Of a stretch of DNA of 9,796 bases, positions 1-5,300 are shown one piece after another. The notes beneath the pieces were generated by a model. That model was not told the DNA's origin and made no database searches. It was given only the letters and a program-made list of their open reading frames with translations. The position numbers were made by a program, and so were the translations under genes. The stretch lies in NCBI GenBank assembly GCA_963658035.1, contig CAVKOL010000101.1, positions 1 through 9,796 of the forward strand. The letters run 5' to 3'. This DNA is from Paratractidigestivibacter sp963658035 (lineage in GTDB: Bacteria; Actinomycetota; Coriobacteriia; Coriobacteriales; Atopobiaceae). Numbering within the stretch: the stretch's first letter is position 1; every line of letters starts with the position of its first letter.

Positions 1-45
1 CTCGTAAAGCGGGGGTCATGGGTTCGAGTCCCATTGTCGGCTCCA
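1..45 (+). tRNA. tRNA-Thr(CGU), 3' part only
   Basis: The window opens inside a tRNA gene. Bases 1-7 read as an anticodon loop CTCGTAA, with U33 and anticodon CGU (threonine, codon ACG). The 3' anticodon strand AGCGG (8-12) and a five-base variable loop follow. The T arm is a perfect 5-bp stem ATGGG/CCCAT (18-22, 30-34) around the loop TTCGAGT. Then come the 3' acceptor strand (35-41), discriminator T (42) and an encoded CCA (43-45). The 5' half lies before the window, so the acceptor and D arms cannot be checked. The anticodon assignment assumes a standard loop register, which the conserved U33 and A37 support. tRNA 3' ends are common integration sites, and an inverted relic of this end lies at 894-956. 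Confidence 0.88.
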
Positions 46-56
46 TAGAACCGCAG

Positions 57-86
57 GCCAGGGGTGTTGAGCCCCTGGCTTTTTTG
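57..86 (+). terminator. Rho-independent terminator of the tRNA-Thr gene
   Basis: A perfect 8-bp stem, GCCAGGGG (57-64) with CCCCTGGC (72-79), encloses a 7-base loop and is followed directly by six T residues (80-85). It sits 11 bases after the tRNA CCA end, where a tRNA terminator is expected. Only the left arm of this hairpin is kept in the inverted tRNA relic near 894-900. Confidence 0.9.
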
Positions 87-118
87 TTTGCGCGGCTGCT
101 AGTTTTAAGCGGCATGTC

Positions 119-168
119 AGCGGATTTAGAGTGCGGATAGGAACCTCCCTTTGAAAACCCGCAGGTAG
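119..168. repeat. Degenerate repeat copy C
   Basis: This short stretch shares two blocks with copy B in the same order. CAGCGGATTTA near its start matches CAGCGATTTA at about 1020-1029, and AAACCCGCAGGTAG (155-168) matches AAACCTGCAGGTAG (1051-1064). The arms between the blocks (GCGAGAAG and CTTCTCGC in copy B) are lost here. A single CTTCTCGC octamer occurs downstream at 226-233. I read this as an eroded third member of the family. The similarity is too short to exclude partial coincidence, though the 14-base block recurs three times. Confidence 0.5.
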
Positions 169-266
169 GCGGGGTGCTGATTTCGAGCCCCGGCGGGAAG
201 TGACCGTCAAAACACCGACAAGGCCCTTCTCGCTAGCACGGTTTGCTAAGCGTGGGTGGCTGGCCC

Positions 267-420
267 CGCTCAAAATTCAACGTTAAACGTGGATTCCTGA
301 GCGCCACAGGTCGCCGGCGAGAAGACTTTCTCGCAAACCCGCAGGTAGATGACTTGCCGAGAAAACCCTTTGCTGTCTTTGGCTTTTCAACCCACTAATA
401 ACGCAGTGTCTTGAGCGTCG
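267..420. repeat. Direct repeat copy A (~150 bp, structured)
   Basis: This is a direct repeat of copy B at 983-1137. Shared blocks, in order, are: a hairpin base CGCTCA/TGAGCG (267-272, 298-303) around the constant core TCAACGTTAAACGTGGATTC (277-296); a second hairpin GCGAGAA/TTCTCGC (317-323, 328-334); the tag AAACCCGCAGGTAG (336-349); CGAGAAAA (359-366); and ACTAATAACGC followed by TTGAGCG (394-417). The last block corresponds on the minus strand to the stop codon and final codons of the kinase gene in copy B, so this copy seems to carry a broken gene end. No gene is seen between the tRNA terminator and position 517 apart from these repeats. Confidence 0.75.
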
Positions 421-440
421 TCTTGCATGACGCAAGCGGA
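395..440 (-). pseudogene. Possible remnant of a HipA/CtkA-like kinase 3' end
   Basis: On the minus strand, the part of repeat copy A matching the 3' end of the intact kinase gene reads K-T-T-L-K-T-L-R-Y-stop. The intact gene in copy B ends K-Q-A-L-K-F-S-R-C-stop. The shared K, L-K and stop positions, together with the well conserved repeat just downstream on that strand, suggest that copy A came from a duplicated or replaced kinase locus whose body was lost. The protein match is only a few residues and would mean nothing without the flanking repeat. No kinase similarity is visible above about position 440. Confidence 0.3.
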
Positions 441-516
441 ATTATTGTCCGGTGACGGTCGTAGTCTTGCCTCTGCGGTAAGCAGCTAGGAGAAAAACTA
501 CCTGAGGAGCGACGTT

Positions 517-843
517 ATGGGCGCATATACCAAGAACTGCAGGGGCGACATCAGCGAGAGCGGCCACTATTGCTGCGTCACCGACGAAAGCCGCGAGTCC
601 GGCGTACGCACCTACGAGCGCACGGACCGCAAGCGTGCCCGCCCGCGTAAGGGAGAGTGGGCGGACGAGAACGGCGTCGTGTGGGCGCCGATGGGAAGCT
701 TGGCGGGGAGCCCGGCGTGGCAGTTCTTCAAGAGCGTCGTGAAGATAGTCTTCTGCGCCCTCGTCTGGGTCGGTTCCTTGGCCCTGAGGGTCTGCTTCTT
801 CCTGCTTCGCATCATGTTTTGGGCCGCCAGCTGCATGTTCTAG
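517..843 (+). CDS. Small predicted membrane protein of unknown function
   Basis: I do not recognise this 108-residue protein. ATG is preceded by a good ribosome binding site (GAGGAG, 504-509, 7 bases upstream). The N-terminal two thirds is polar: a Cys at residue 8 and a Cys-Cys pair at 19-20, then a basic segment (about residues 31-45, TDRKRARPRK). From about residue 68 to the end it is strongly hydrophobic and aromatic, with isolated Lys/Arg at 72, 76, 91 and 98. This fits one long or two short membrane helices with a very short tail. No signal peptide is seen at the N terminus. It lies alone between repeat copies A and B. A small membrane-acting toxin, an element-borne accessory protein or a lineage-specific orphan are all possible, and the sequence does not decide among them. 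A chance ORF is less likely given the ribosome site and the clear polar/hydrophobic division. Confidence 0.6.
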   Translation: MGAYTKNCRGDISESGHYCCVTDESRESGVRTYERTDRKRARPRKGEWADENGVVWAPMGSLAGSPAWQFFKSVVKIVFCALVWVGSLALRVCFFLLRIMFWAASCMF

Positions 844-893
844 GTGCATGGGCGGAAGCGTTGCTATGGACTTGGTGCTTGCTACATTAGAAA

Positions 894-956
894 GCCCTGG
901 CCTGCGGTTTTATGGGGAATCGTCAATGGGGTTCGAACCCATGACCACCGCTTTAT
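894..956 (-). pseudogene. Relic of the tRNA-Thr 3' end, inverted
   Basis: Read on the minus strand, this stretch matches the tRNA-Thr gene end and its downstream flank at 5-63: about 50 of 58 aligned positions by eye, with one 2-base gap. It keeps TAAAGCGG, a perfect T arm (ATGGG, loop TTCGAAC, CCCAT; plus-strand 926-942), and the flank AACCGCAGGCCAGGG that in the intact locus leads into the terminator. The anticodon-loop position has lost U33, the encoded CCA is displaced, and no matching 5' acceptor strand follows. It is therefore not a working tRNA. It is oriented opposite to the tRNA at 1-45 and abuts repeat copy B. The region 844-1111 holds no gene besides this relic and copy B. Confidence 0.75.
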
Positions 957-982
957 TGCAAGCGTGTAGCAAGGACCTCGCC

Positions 983-1137
983 CGCCCAGGAATCAACGTT
1001 AAACGTGGATTCCTGGGCGCAGCGATTTAACAGCGAGAAGTCCTTCTCGCAAACCTGCAGGTAGACGGCTTGGCGAGAAAAACAGGTGCGCTGCACTTCT
1101 CGGTAAATCCACTAACAACGCGAGAATTTGAGCGCCT
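983..1137. repeat. Direct repeat copy B (~150 bp, structured), overlapping the kinase gene end
   Basis: This is the best-preserved copy. It starts with a perfect 12-bp hairpin (983-994 with 1008-1019) whose 13-base loop holds two ACGT tetramers. A second hairpin GCGAGAAG/CTTCTCGC (1033-1040, 1043-1050) follows, then the tag AAACCTGCAGGTAG (1051-1064). Further arms of the same family lie at 1073-1080 (GCGAGAAA), 1096-1102 (CTTCTCG) and 1120-1126 (GCGAGAA). The last arm lies inside the final codons of the minus-strand kinase gene, whose stop is at 1112-1114. On that strand most of the element would be the 3' untranslated region of the kinase mRNA. Base pairing could act in RNA, as transcript end processing or termination, or in DNA, as a recombination or protein site. 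Confidence 0.78.
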
Positions 1138-2305
1138 GCTTCTCGATGCGGCGGATGTTGGCGGCAACGCGGGAGACGATCATGCCCACGCGCTCCTCGC
1201 TCATCGCGTCGATGCTCGACAGAACCTCGCCGACTTCCTCGGGAAAGCCCGCGAGCAGCGCCGGGTCAAACCAGCCGAAGTCGGTGAAGAGATCCAGCTG
1301 CTCCTCGGGGCGGGTGCCATGACGCCTTACCCCTACCAGCGGCTTTGGCTGGTAGTCGAAGTCCGACGCAAGGTCGAAGCTCGCCACGTTGTGCCACAAG
1401 CACGAGCCGGTGTCGTAAATGGGCGCAACCCGTTTGGCGCGCATGGTCGCGGCATCAAAAATCACACCAATGTTGTTCCAGTGCCGGTCACCGTTTGCCA
1501 GGATATAATCGCAGGTGAACATGCGGGTAAGTTCGCGCTCGGCATGCAGGCCCAGACGTTCGCAGCAAGCTAAAAGATGCATCCACATCGACTCGTGCCC
1601 TAATCGCTGGCGCGACCGGACGATATCCCATGCATGTACCAGGCACTCGTCGCTCCCGACCATATTGGGGCACACAGAAAGCGGCCGCCCGTCACGCAGC
1701 TCCAGCTCGTACGGTACGTAGTCGCTTGGGTCCATAAGCCGCGAGAAAAGACGGGTTGCAATCAGCTCGTTGTAGGGCTGCTGGTCAAACGGCGCGCGCC
1801 CGGCTTTGACCAGGACGCGGCGCCCGTCGCGAATCTCCCAGGCCTTTTGCAAGTCTCCTACCAGGGCCGCATTGGGGCTTGGCGAGAAGAACGCGCCCGG
1901 CTCGACGGTTTCTCCCAGCGCCGCGCGGCCAAGCGCGTCGCTAAAACCGTTGTCGAAGAAGTTGAGGCCAGCCCAGGTCTCGCCGCTTTCTTCTCGGCGC
2001 ATCCAAAACTGGTCGGAAAGGGAAAGCCCGCGCGACTCCTCAAGAAGCGAGAGGGACGTTGCGCGGCCCGTGACCTGCATCAGGTGCCCGTAACCGTCGC
2101 GCGTGGTGGGGATCGCGCGGCGCTGCCACCACTCGTTGACCTTGCTCAACACCACGCGTGAGCGAACATCGACGCAGCCGGGCGGCACGAGGTCGGGCCG
2201 CGCGACCTCGAGGGGCTTCAAGAAGCGGTGCGTGCCAAAGTTGTACCTGCCGCGAAGCACGACCTGCTCTTGGCAAAGCAGCTCGACGCGGGCCACGTCG
2301 TCCAT
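1112..2305 (-). CDS. HipA/CtkA-like protein kinase (toxin-like)
   Basis: This 397-residue protein is predicted to phosphorylate Ser/Thr on a cellular protein in the cytoplasm; the target is unknown. The N-terminal region (1-130) has features I associate with a clostridial/coriobacterial HipA-like group often mislabelled excisionase: ARVELL near the start, LSLSDQFW (94-101) and NFFDNGFS (115-122). The kinase part shows the likely ATP-binding Lys in VLVKAG (K167), a conserved Glu (E180), the catalytic loop NGDRHWNN (271-278, with D273 and N278) and the metal-binding DTG (298-300). These match the HipA and Helicobacter CtkA arrangement and look intact. The start follows a GAAGGG site, 4 bases after the upstream HAD gene's stop, so the two are surely co-transcribed. 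No HipB-like DNA-binding antitoxin is encoded next to it. The last codons lie inside repeat copy B. Calling it a toxin is inference; the kinase fold is much better supported. Confidence 0.85.
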   Translation of the reverse strand: MDDVARVELLCQEQVVLRGRYNFGTHRFLKPLEVARPDLVPPGCVDVRSRVVLSKVNEWWQRRAIPTTRDGYGHLMQVTGRATSLSLLEESRGLSLSDQFWMRREESGETWAGLNFFDNGFSDALGRAALGETVEPGAFFSPSPNAALVGDLQKAWEIRDGRRVLVKAGRAPFDQQPYNELIATRLFSRLMDPSDYVPYELELRDGRPLSVCPNMVGSDECLVHAWDIVRSRQRLGHESMWMHLLACCERLGLHAERELTRMFTCDYILANGDRHWNNIGVIFDAATMRAKRVAPIYDTGSCLWHNVASFDLASDFDYQPKPLVGVRRHGTRPEEQLDLFTDFGWFDPALLAGFPEEVGEVLSSIDAMSEERVGMIVSRVAANIRRIEKQALKFSRC

Positions 2306-2309
2306 GCGG

Positions 2310-2912
2310 CTAGCCCTTCAGCGCGGCGCGGATGACGGAGGCGTCGCCGGTGTATTGGACGGCCCGCATGCCGGCGAGACGGGCGCCGTCGCAGTTGTCG
2401 GCGTTGTCGTCGACAAAGAGGCACTCCTCGGCGACAAGCCCGTAGCGCTCGCAAAGCAGCTGGTAGATGGCCGGGTCGGGCTTCATCAGACGCTCCTGGC
2501 CCGAGACCACGGCGCCGTCCATGAGCTCCCAGGCGGGCATGTGGTCCAGCTGGTCGTGGATGCGGGTCCCCGCGTTGGACAGCAGGTAGATGCCGTAGCC
2601 CTCGCGCTTGAGCTGGGCGGCCAGGGCGTTTGTCTGATCGATGGGGGTGGAGTAGGCGGCCCAGCCGACAAAGCACGCGTCGAGGTTGGGCCACAGGCGC
2701 TTTTCCAGGTGGGCTCGGGCGACGCGCAGCATCGTGTCGTAGCTCACGGTGCCCGAGTCGAGAAGCGCCCAGGTCGTGGAGCCAAAGAGCGCCCGGTTGA
2801 GGGCGGCCGCGTCGGCCTCGCTGTTGGTGAACTGCGCCGAGAAGTACGGCCCGTCGAAGCGCATGAGGACGTTTCCCATGTCAAATACGACGTTGCGGAT
2901 TTGGTACGCCAT
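2310..2912 (-). CDS. HAD-superfamily phosphatase (subfamily IA, YihX-like motif)
   Basis: This 200-residue cytoplasmic hydrolase of the haloacid dehalogenase superfamily most likely acts on a small phosphorylated molecule. All four motifs are visible: nucleophile D11 in FDMGNVL (10-16), S112 in LLSNAG, K144 in MKPDPAIY and D168/D169 in FVDDN. Position +2 after the nucleophile is Gly rather than Asp, as in the DxGNV group that includes E. coli YihX, a glucose-1-phosphate phosphatase. The helical cap lies between motifs I and II (about 20-100). I chose the ATG at 2912 because the HAD core begins at once and AAAGG precedes it. An upstream in-frame ATG at 2975 would add 21 residues of low-complexity, non-HAD sequence. 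It is the first gene of the operon with the kinase, in the place where hipB sits in classical hipBA loci. Whether it reverses the kinase's action is conjecture. Confidence 0.85.
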   Translation of the reverse strand: MAYQIRNVVFDMGNVLMRFDGPYFSAQFTNSEADAAALNRALFGSTTWALLDSGTVSYDTMLRVARAHLEKRLWPNLDACFVGWAAYSTPIDQTNALAAQLKREGYGIYLLSNAGTRIHDQLDHMPAWELMDGAVVSGQERLMKPDPAIYQLLCERYGLVAEECLFVDDNADNCDGARLAGMRAVQYTGDASVIRAALKG

Positions 2913-2980
2913 GGTGCGGGAGCCTTTCTTCTCGGTGCCTGAGTGAGCTAAGGATACGGCACCTCGTGTTGGCATGCGGC

Positions 2981-3017
2981 GAGAATTCCCCAGGTCAGAG
3001 GCATCGGGGAATTTTTG
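2981..3017 (+). terminator. Hairpin with U-run upstream of jetA (terminator or attenuator)
   Basis: AATTCCCC (2984-2991) pairs perfectly with GGGGAATT (3006-3013) around a 14-base loop. T3014-T3016 follow the stem, so the plus strand has the shape of a rho-independent terminator; the minus strand has no such T-run. No plus-strand gene ends nearby, so it either blocks distant read-through into the Wadjet operon or works as a leader attenuator if a jetA promoter lies upstream of it. Confidence 0.55.
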
Positions 3018-3028
3018 TCCGGTGGGTT

Positions 3029-3035
3029 TTATAAG
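3029..3035 (+). promoter_or_regulatory. Candidate -10 element for the jet operon
   Basis: TTATAAG is the most AT-rich, -10-like hexamer region in the 172-base gap between the divergent HAD and jetA genes. It lies about 50 bases before the jetA start and just after the hairpin. No convincing TTGACA-like -35 is found 16-18 bases upstream (that position falls in the hairpin's right arm). This is a weak call resting on the -10 alone. Confidence 0.25.
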
Positions 3036-3084
3036 CTCTGCCCCAGTACTGGTCTATCGATTGGCTGGCGAGAGGGGGCGGCGC

Positions 3085-4599
3085 ATGACGGACGTCTTCG
3101 ATGAATACGGCAAGCTCGGCCAGGCGTACGAAAGCGACGGCTGGAAGCTGCTGAGAAGCAAATACTCGCGCGTCGAGGTGGCGATGCTTAATGCCGCATT
3201 TCCCGATCGCTCGAAGCCCGTTGCGTGCGACACGCTGCACGCCAGCGTTCGCGCGATGCTCACGAGCCTGCGCGAGCAGGGCTACGGTGACGGGGAAGTA
3301 CCCGCGGGCGATGGGCGCGAGGTATGCCACGACCGTTGGATGAACGAGCTGCGTCTTCTTGAGAAGATTCAGCTTGAGGACGGCACGACGCAGTACCGGC
3401 TGCGTTCCTCGACCATCGCGGCGCTCGACGCCGTGCGACGCATGGGCTCGCGCGACGTCATGCTCAGCAGCCCCCGCATGGAGATCATCACCAGCGAGAT
3501 CGATAAGCTCGCCGCGCTGGTCACCGGTGACGTCGAGGAGAGGCGCCGCTTGCTTGTGGAGCAGCTCGAGGCGGCCCAGCGCGCGCTCGATGAGCTCGAC
3601 GCCGGTGGCGGGGCGCAAGAACCCACGCCCGAGGAGGTCGAGGCCCGCCTGGTGAACGTCGTTGACCTTCTCGAGCAGGTTCCGCGCGACATGCGCCAGA
3701 TTGAGGAGGAACTCAAGCGCGAGCGCGACGGCCTCTTTGACGAGTTCCATGCCGATGAGCGCCCTCACGGCCAGATCGTGCACGACTACCTGGCCAGAAG
3801 CGACGCACTCTTCAACGGCACGGACAGCGGCAAGCTCTACAACGGCGCGCTCGAGATGTTTGCGGCCGATCGCTTTGATATCGAGATGCACCACAAGGTT
3901 CGCAGGATCCAGACGTCGTACTTGTTGGTGAATTCCCAGGTCAAGAGACGCTACGACATCCGGGCCGCCTGGGAGACCGTCTCGGACGGCATGCGGGGCA
4001 TCTCGGCCATGCGTTCTAGTTGCTCGCGTGCCATCGCCAACGCCGTGGGCAGCTACGACATGGCGCGCTATCGCAAGATGACCGAGACGCTTAAACGCTT
4101 GGAGTCGCTTATGTGGGCGCGGGCCGTGGAAAGCGCCAGCGCGGGCAAGCCTGGGAGCGGCCCCTCGCTTATGGATGATTTGCTGCCCGGCCTTGAGGTT
4201 GAGCCTTTGCAGCGAAAGCTAAAGGGCCCCGCGAGCCATCAACCCCCTCCGCCTCTGCCGGACGAAGAGAAGGACGCGCCCGAGGTGGACGTGCGGGAGC
4301 TGAGGCGGGTCGGCATGCCCCTTACCGAGGAAGTCGTCGACGCCTTCGAGGCCATGCTGGCGCCCGGCGAGGCTCGGGCGGCGGCAGAGCTCTATGCACG
4401 CCTGCCGGTTGACCTGCGCCGCGACGTCGAGGTCCTTGGTCTTATCAGCGAGGCCTGCGGAGACGGGCTTGAGTTGGATGGAGCGCTTGCCGACGCCTAC
4501 GACTGCGTGGGGCTCGAAGGCGAGCACAGGATTTGGCGCGCGCCCCGGGTTATGGTGCGGCGGCCGCTTGATATCGAGGAAGGAGAGCAAGATGCCTGA
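3085..4599 (+). CDS. jetA: JetA, Wadjet type I kleisin subunit (DUF3375)
   Basis: This 504-residue protein is the kleisin, a MukF-like bridge that links the heads of the JetC dimer and binds JetB in the Wadjet anti-plasmid machine. Its N-terminal part (about 1-130) looks like the winged-helix region of the DUF3375 family, with the pattern GWKLLRSKY near residue 18. The segment from RRMGSRDVM through EIITSEIDKLAAL into a long Glu/Arg-rich helical stretch is typical of that family. The middle (about 155-260) is strongly helical and probably coiled coil. A proline-rich linker (PPPPLP) precedes a compact C-terminal domain of about 90 residues, expected to contact the JetC head. The ATG at 3085 follows GAGAGGGGG. 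An in-frame ATG at 2974 would run through the upstream hairpin and is unlikely to be the start. The family call rests on both length and position in the four-gene operon. Confidence 0.9.
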   Translation: MTDVFDEYGKLGQAYESDGWKLLRSKYSRVEVAMLNAAFPDRSKPVACDTLHASVRAMLTSLREQGYGDGEVPAGDGREVCHDRWMNELRLLEKIQLEDGTTQYRLRSSTIAALDAVRRMGSRDVMLSSPRMEIITSEIDKLAALVTGDVEERRRLLVEQLEAAQRALDELDAGGGAQEPTPEEVEARLVNVVDLLEQVPRDMRQIEEELKRERDGLFDEFHADERPHGQIVHDYLARSDALFNGTDSGKLYNGALEMFAADRFDIEMHHKVRRIQTSYLLVNSQVKRRYDIRAAWETVSDGMRGISAMRSSCSRAIANAVGSYDMARYRKMTETLKRLESLMWARAVESASAGKPGSGPSLMDDLLPGLEVEPLQRKLKGPASHQPPPPLPDEEKDAPEVDVRELRRVGMPLTEEVVDAFEAMLAPGEARAAAELYARLPVDLRRDVEVLGLISEACGDGLELDGALADAYDCVGLEGEHRIWRAPRVMVRRPLDIEEGEQDA

Positions 4600-5299
4600 G
4601 GATGATGAGATGTTTGATGTACAGGGACGCACGGAGCTCTTTGACGGTGACATGGGCACCCTGCCCGAGGGTGCCCGGCGCGCACTGGTGCGCCTTATCA
4701 AGGAGCCGTACATAAGCGCGGAGAAGAACGCGGCCGACTGGCGGTGGGTCGTCGAGTGCCGCCCGTCCATCCAAAGCGCCCTTAACGACCTGTTCCTTGG
4801 CCTTGTGATCGACGAGCACAACGAGCTCGCCTATGCAGCGGCGCCCGACGGGGCGGCGGACGATTTTCCTCGGCTCAAACAGGAGCGTAAACTCACCGAC
4901 CTGCAATCGCTTCTCGTCGTGTTTTTGCGACAACAATACGCAAACCAGACCTCAAGCGGCTCTGGGAAGGCGTGGGTCGACGCCGAGGACATCCATGCGC
5001 ACCTGGAGCGTCTGAACTCGGGGAGGCTGGACACGACGAGGCTGGCACGCGCGATCGACACCGCGATTGATTCGATGAAGGGTAAACATTACATAGAGAA
5101 GGTCGACAGCGAAGAGAGACGCTACCGCATCATGCCCATCGTCGAGTCGGTCTTCTCGCTTGAGAAAGTGATGGCGCTTCTCGATGAGTACGAGAGGGAC
5201 ACGGCGGCGCATAGCCTTGCGCAAGACGATGGTGAGACAAACGAAACCCTGGTAGACGATGGCGCGGCAAGCACTGACGTCAAGACGGAAGGTGAATAA
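4592..5299 (+). CDS. jetB: JetB, Wadjet type I KITE subunit (DUF4194)
   Basis: This 235-residue MukE-like KITE (tandem winged-helix) protein binds the JetA kleisin and helps the complex hold DNA. Recognisable DUF4194 features are the opening stretch RALVRLIKEPYISAEKNAADW (about 30-50, split here only by eye), the segment around KLTDLQSLLVVFLRQQY (about 99-115), and the later winged-helix part ending in RRYRIMPIVESVFS before a helix and an acidic, poorly conserved tail (about 205-235). The start overlaps the end of jetA by 8 bases and is preceded by GAGGAAGGAGAG, so the two are translationally coupled. This fits subunits made in fixed proportion. An upstream in-frame ATG exists inside jetA, but the chosen start has the ribosome site and matches the family length. 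Confidence 0.88.
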   Translation: MPEDDEMFDVQGRTELFDGDMGTLPEGARRALVRLIKEPYISAEKNAADWRWVVECRPSIQSALNDLFLGLVIDEHNELAYAAAPDGAADDFPRLKQERKLTDLQSLLVVFLRQQYANQTSSGSGKAWVDAEDIHAHLERLNSGRLDTTRLARAIDTAIDSMKGKHYIEKVDSEERRYRIMPIVESVFSLEKVMALLDEYERDTAAHSLAQDDGETNETLVDDGAASTDVKTEGE

Positions 5300-5300
5300 G

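Noticed and set aside
170..195. TTTCGAGCCCC resembling a tRNA T arm near copy C
   Set aside because: The possible stem CGGGG/CCCCG encloses 13 bases instead of 7 and no other tRNA part can be fitted around it.
905..945. A second working tRNA gene on the minus strand
   Set aside because: Only the T arm and 3' flank are recognisable; the anticodon loop lacks U33, CCA is not in register and no complementary 5' acceptor strand is present.
119..1137. CRISPR array
   Set aside because: The repeats are only two to three, about 150 bases long, diverged and irregularly spaced, with a gene between them and no cas genes.
1876..1891. GGCTTGGCGAGAA inside the kinase gene, identical to part of repeat copy B (near 1067-1079)
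   Set aside because: A single 13-base match within coding sequence is about what chance gives in 10 kb, and no neighbouring repeat blocks accompany it.
2103..2942. A 279-aa plus-strand open frame opposite the HAD gene
   Set aside because: It overlaps the complete HAD gene and the start of the kinase on the other strand, has no clear ribosome site and a repetitive Val/Gly/Arg-rich composition typical of a shadow frame.
2978..2992. GCGAGAATT beside the jetA leader hairpin, shared with the end of repeat copy B
   Set aside because: Nine bases only, with no further similarity on either side; not enough to tie the Wadjet leader to the repeat family.
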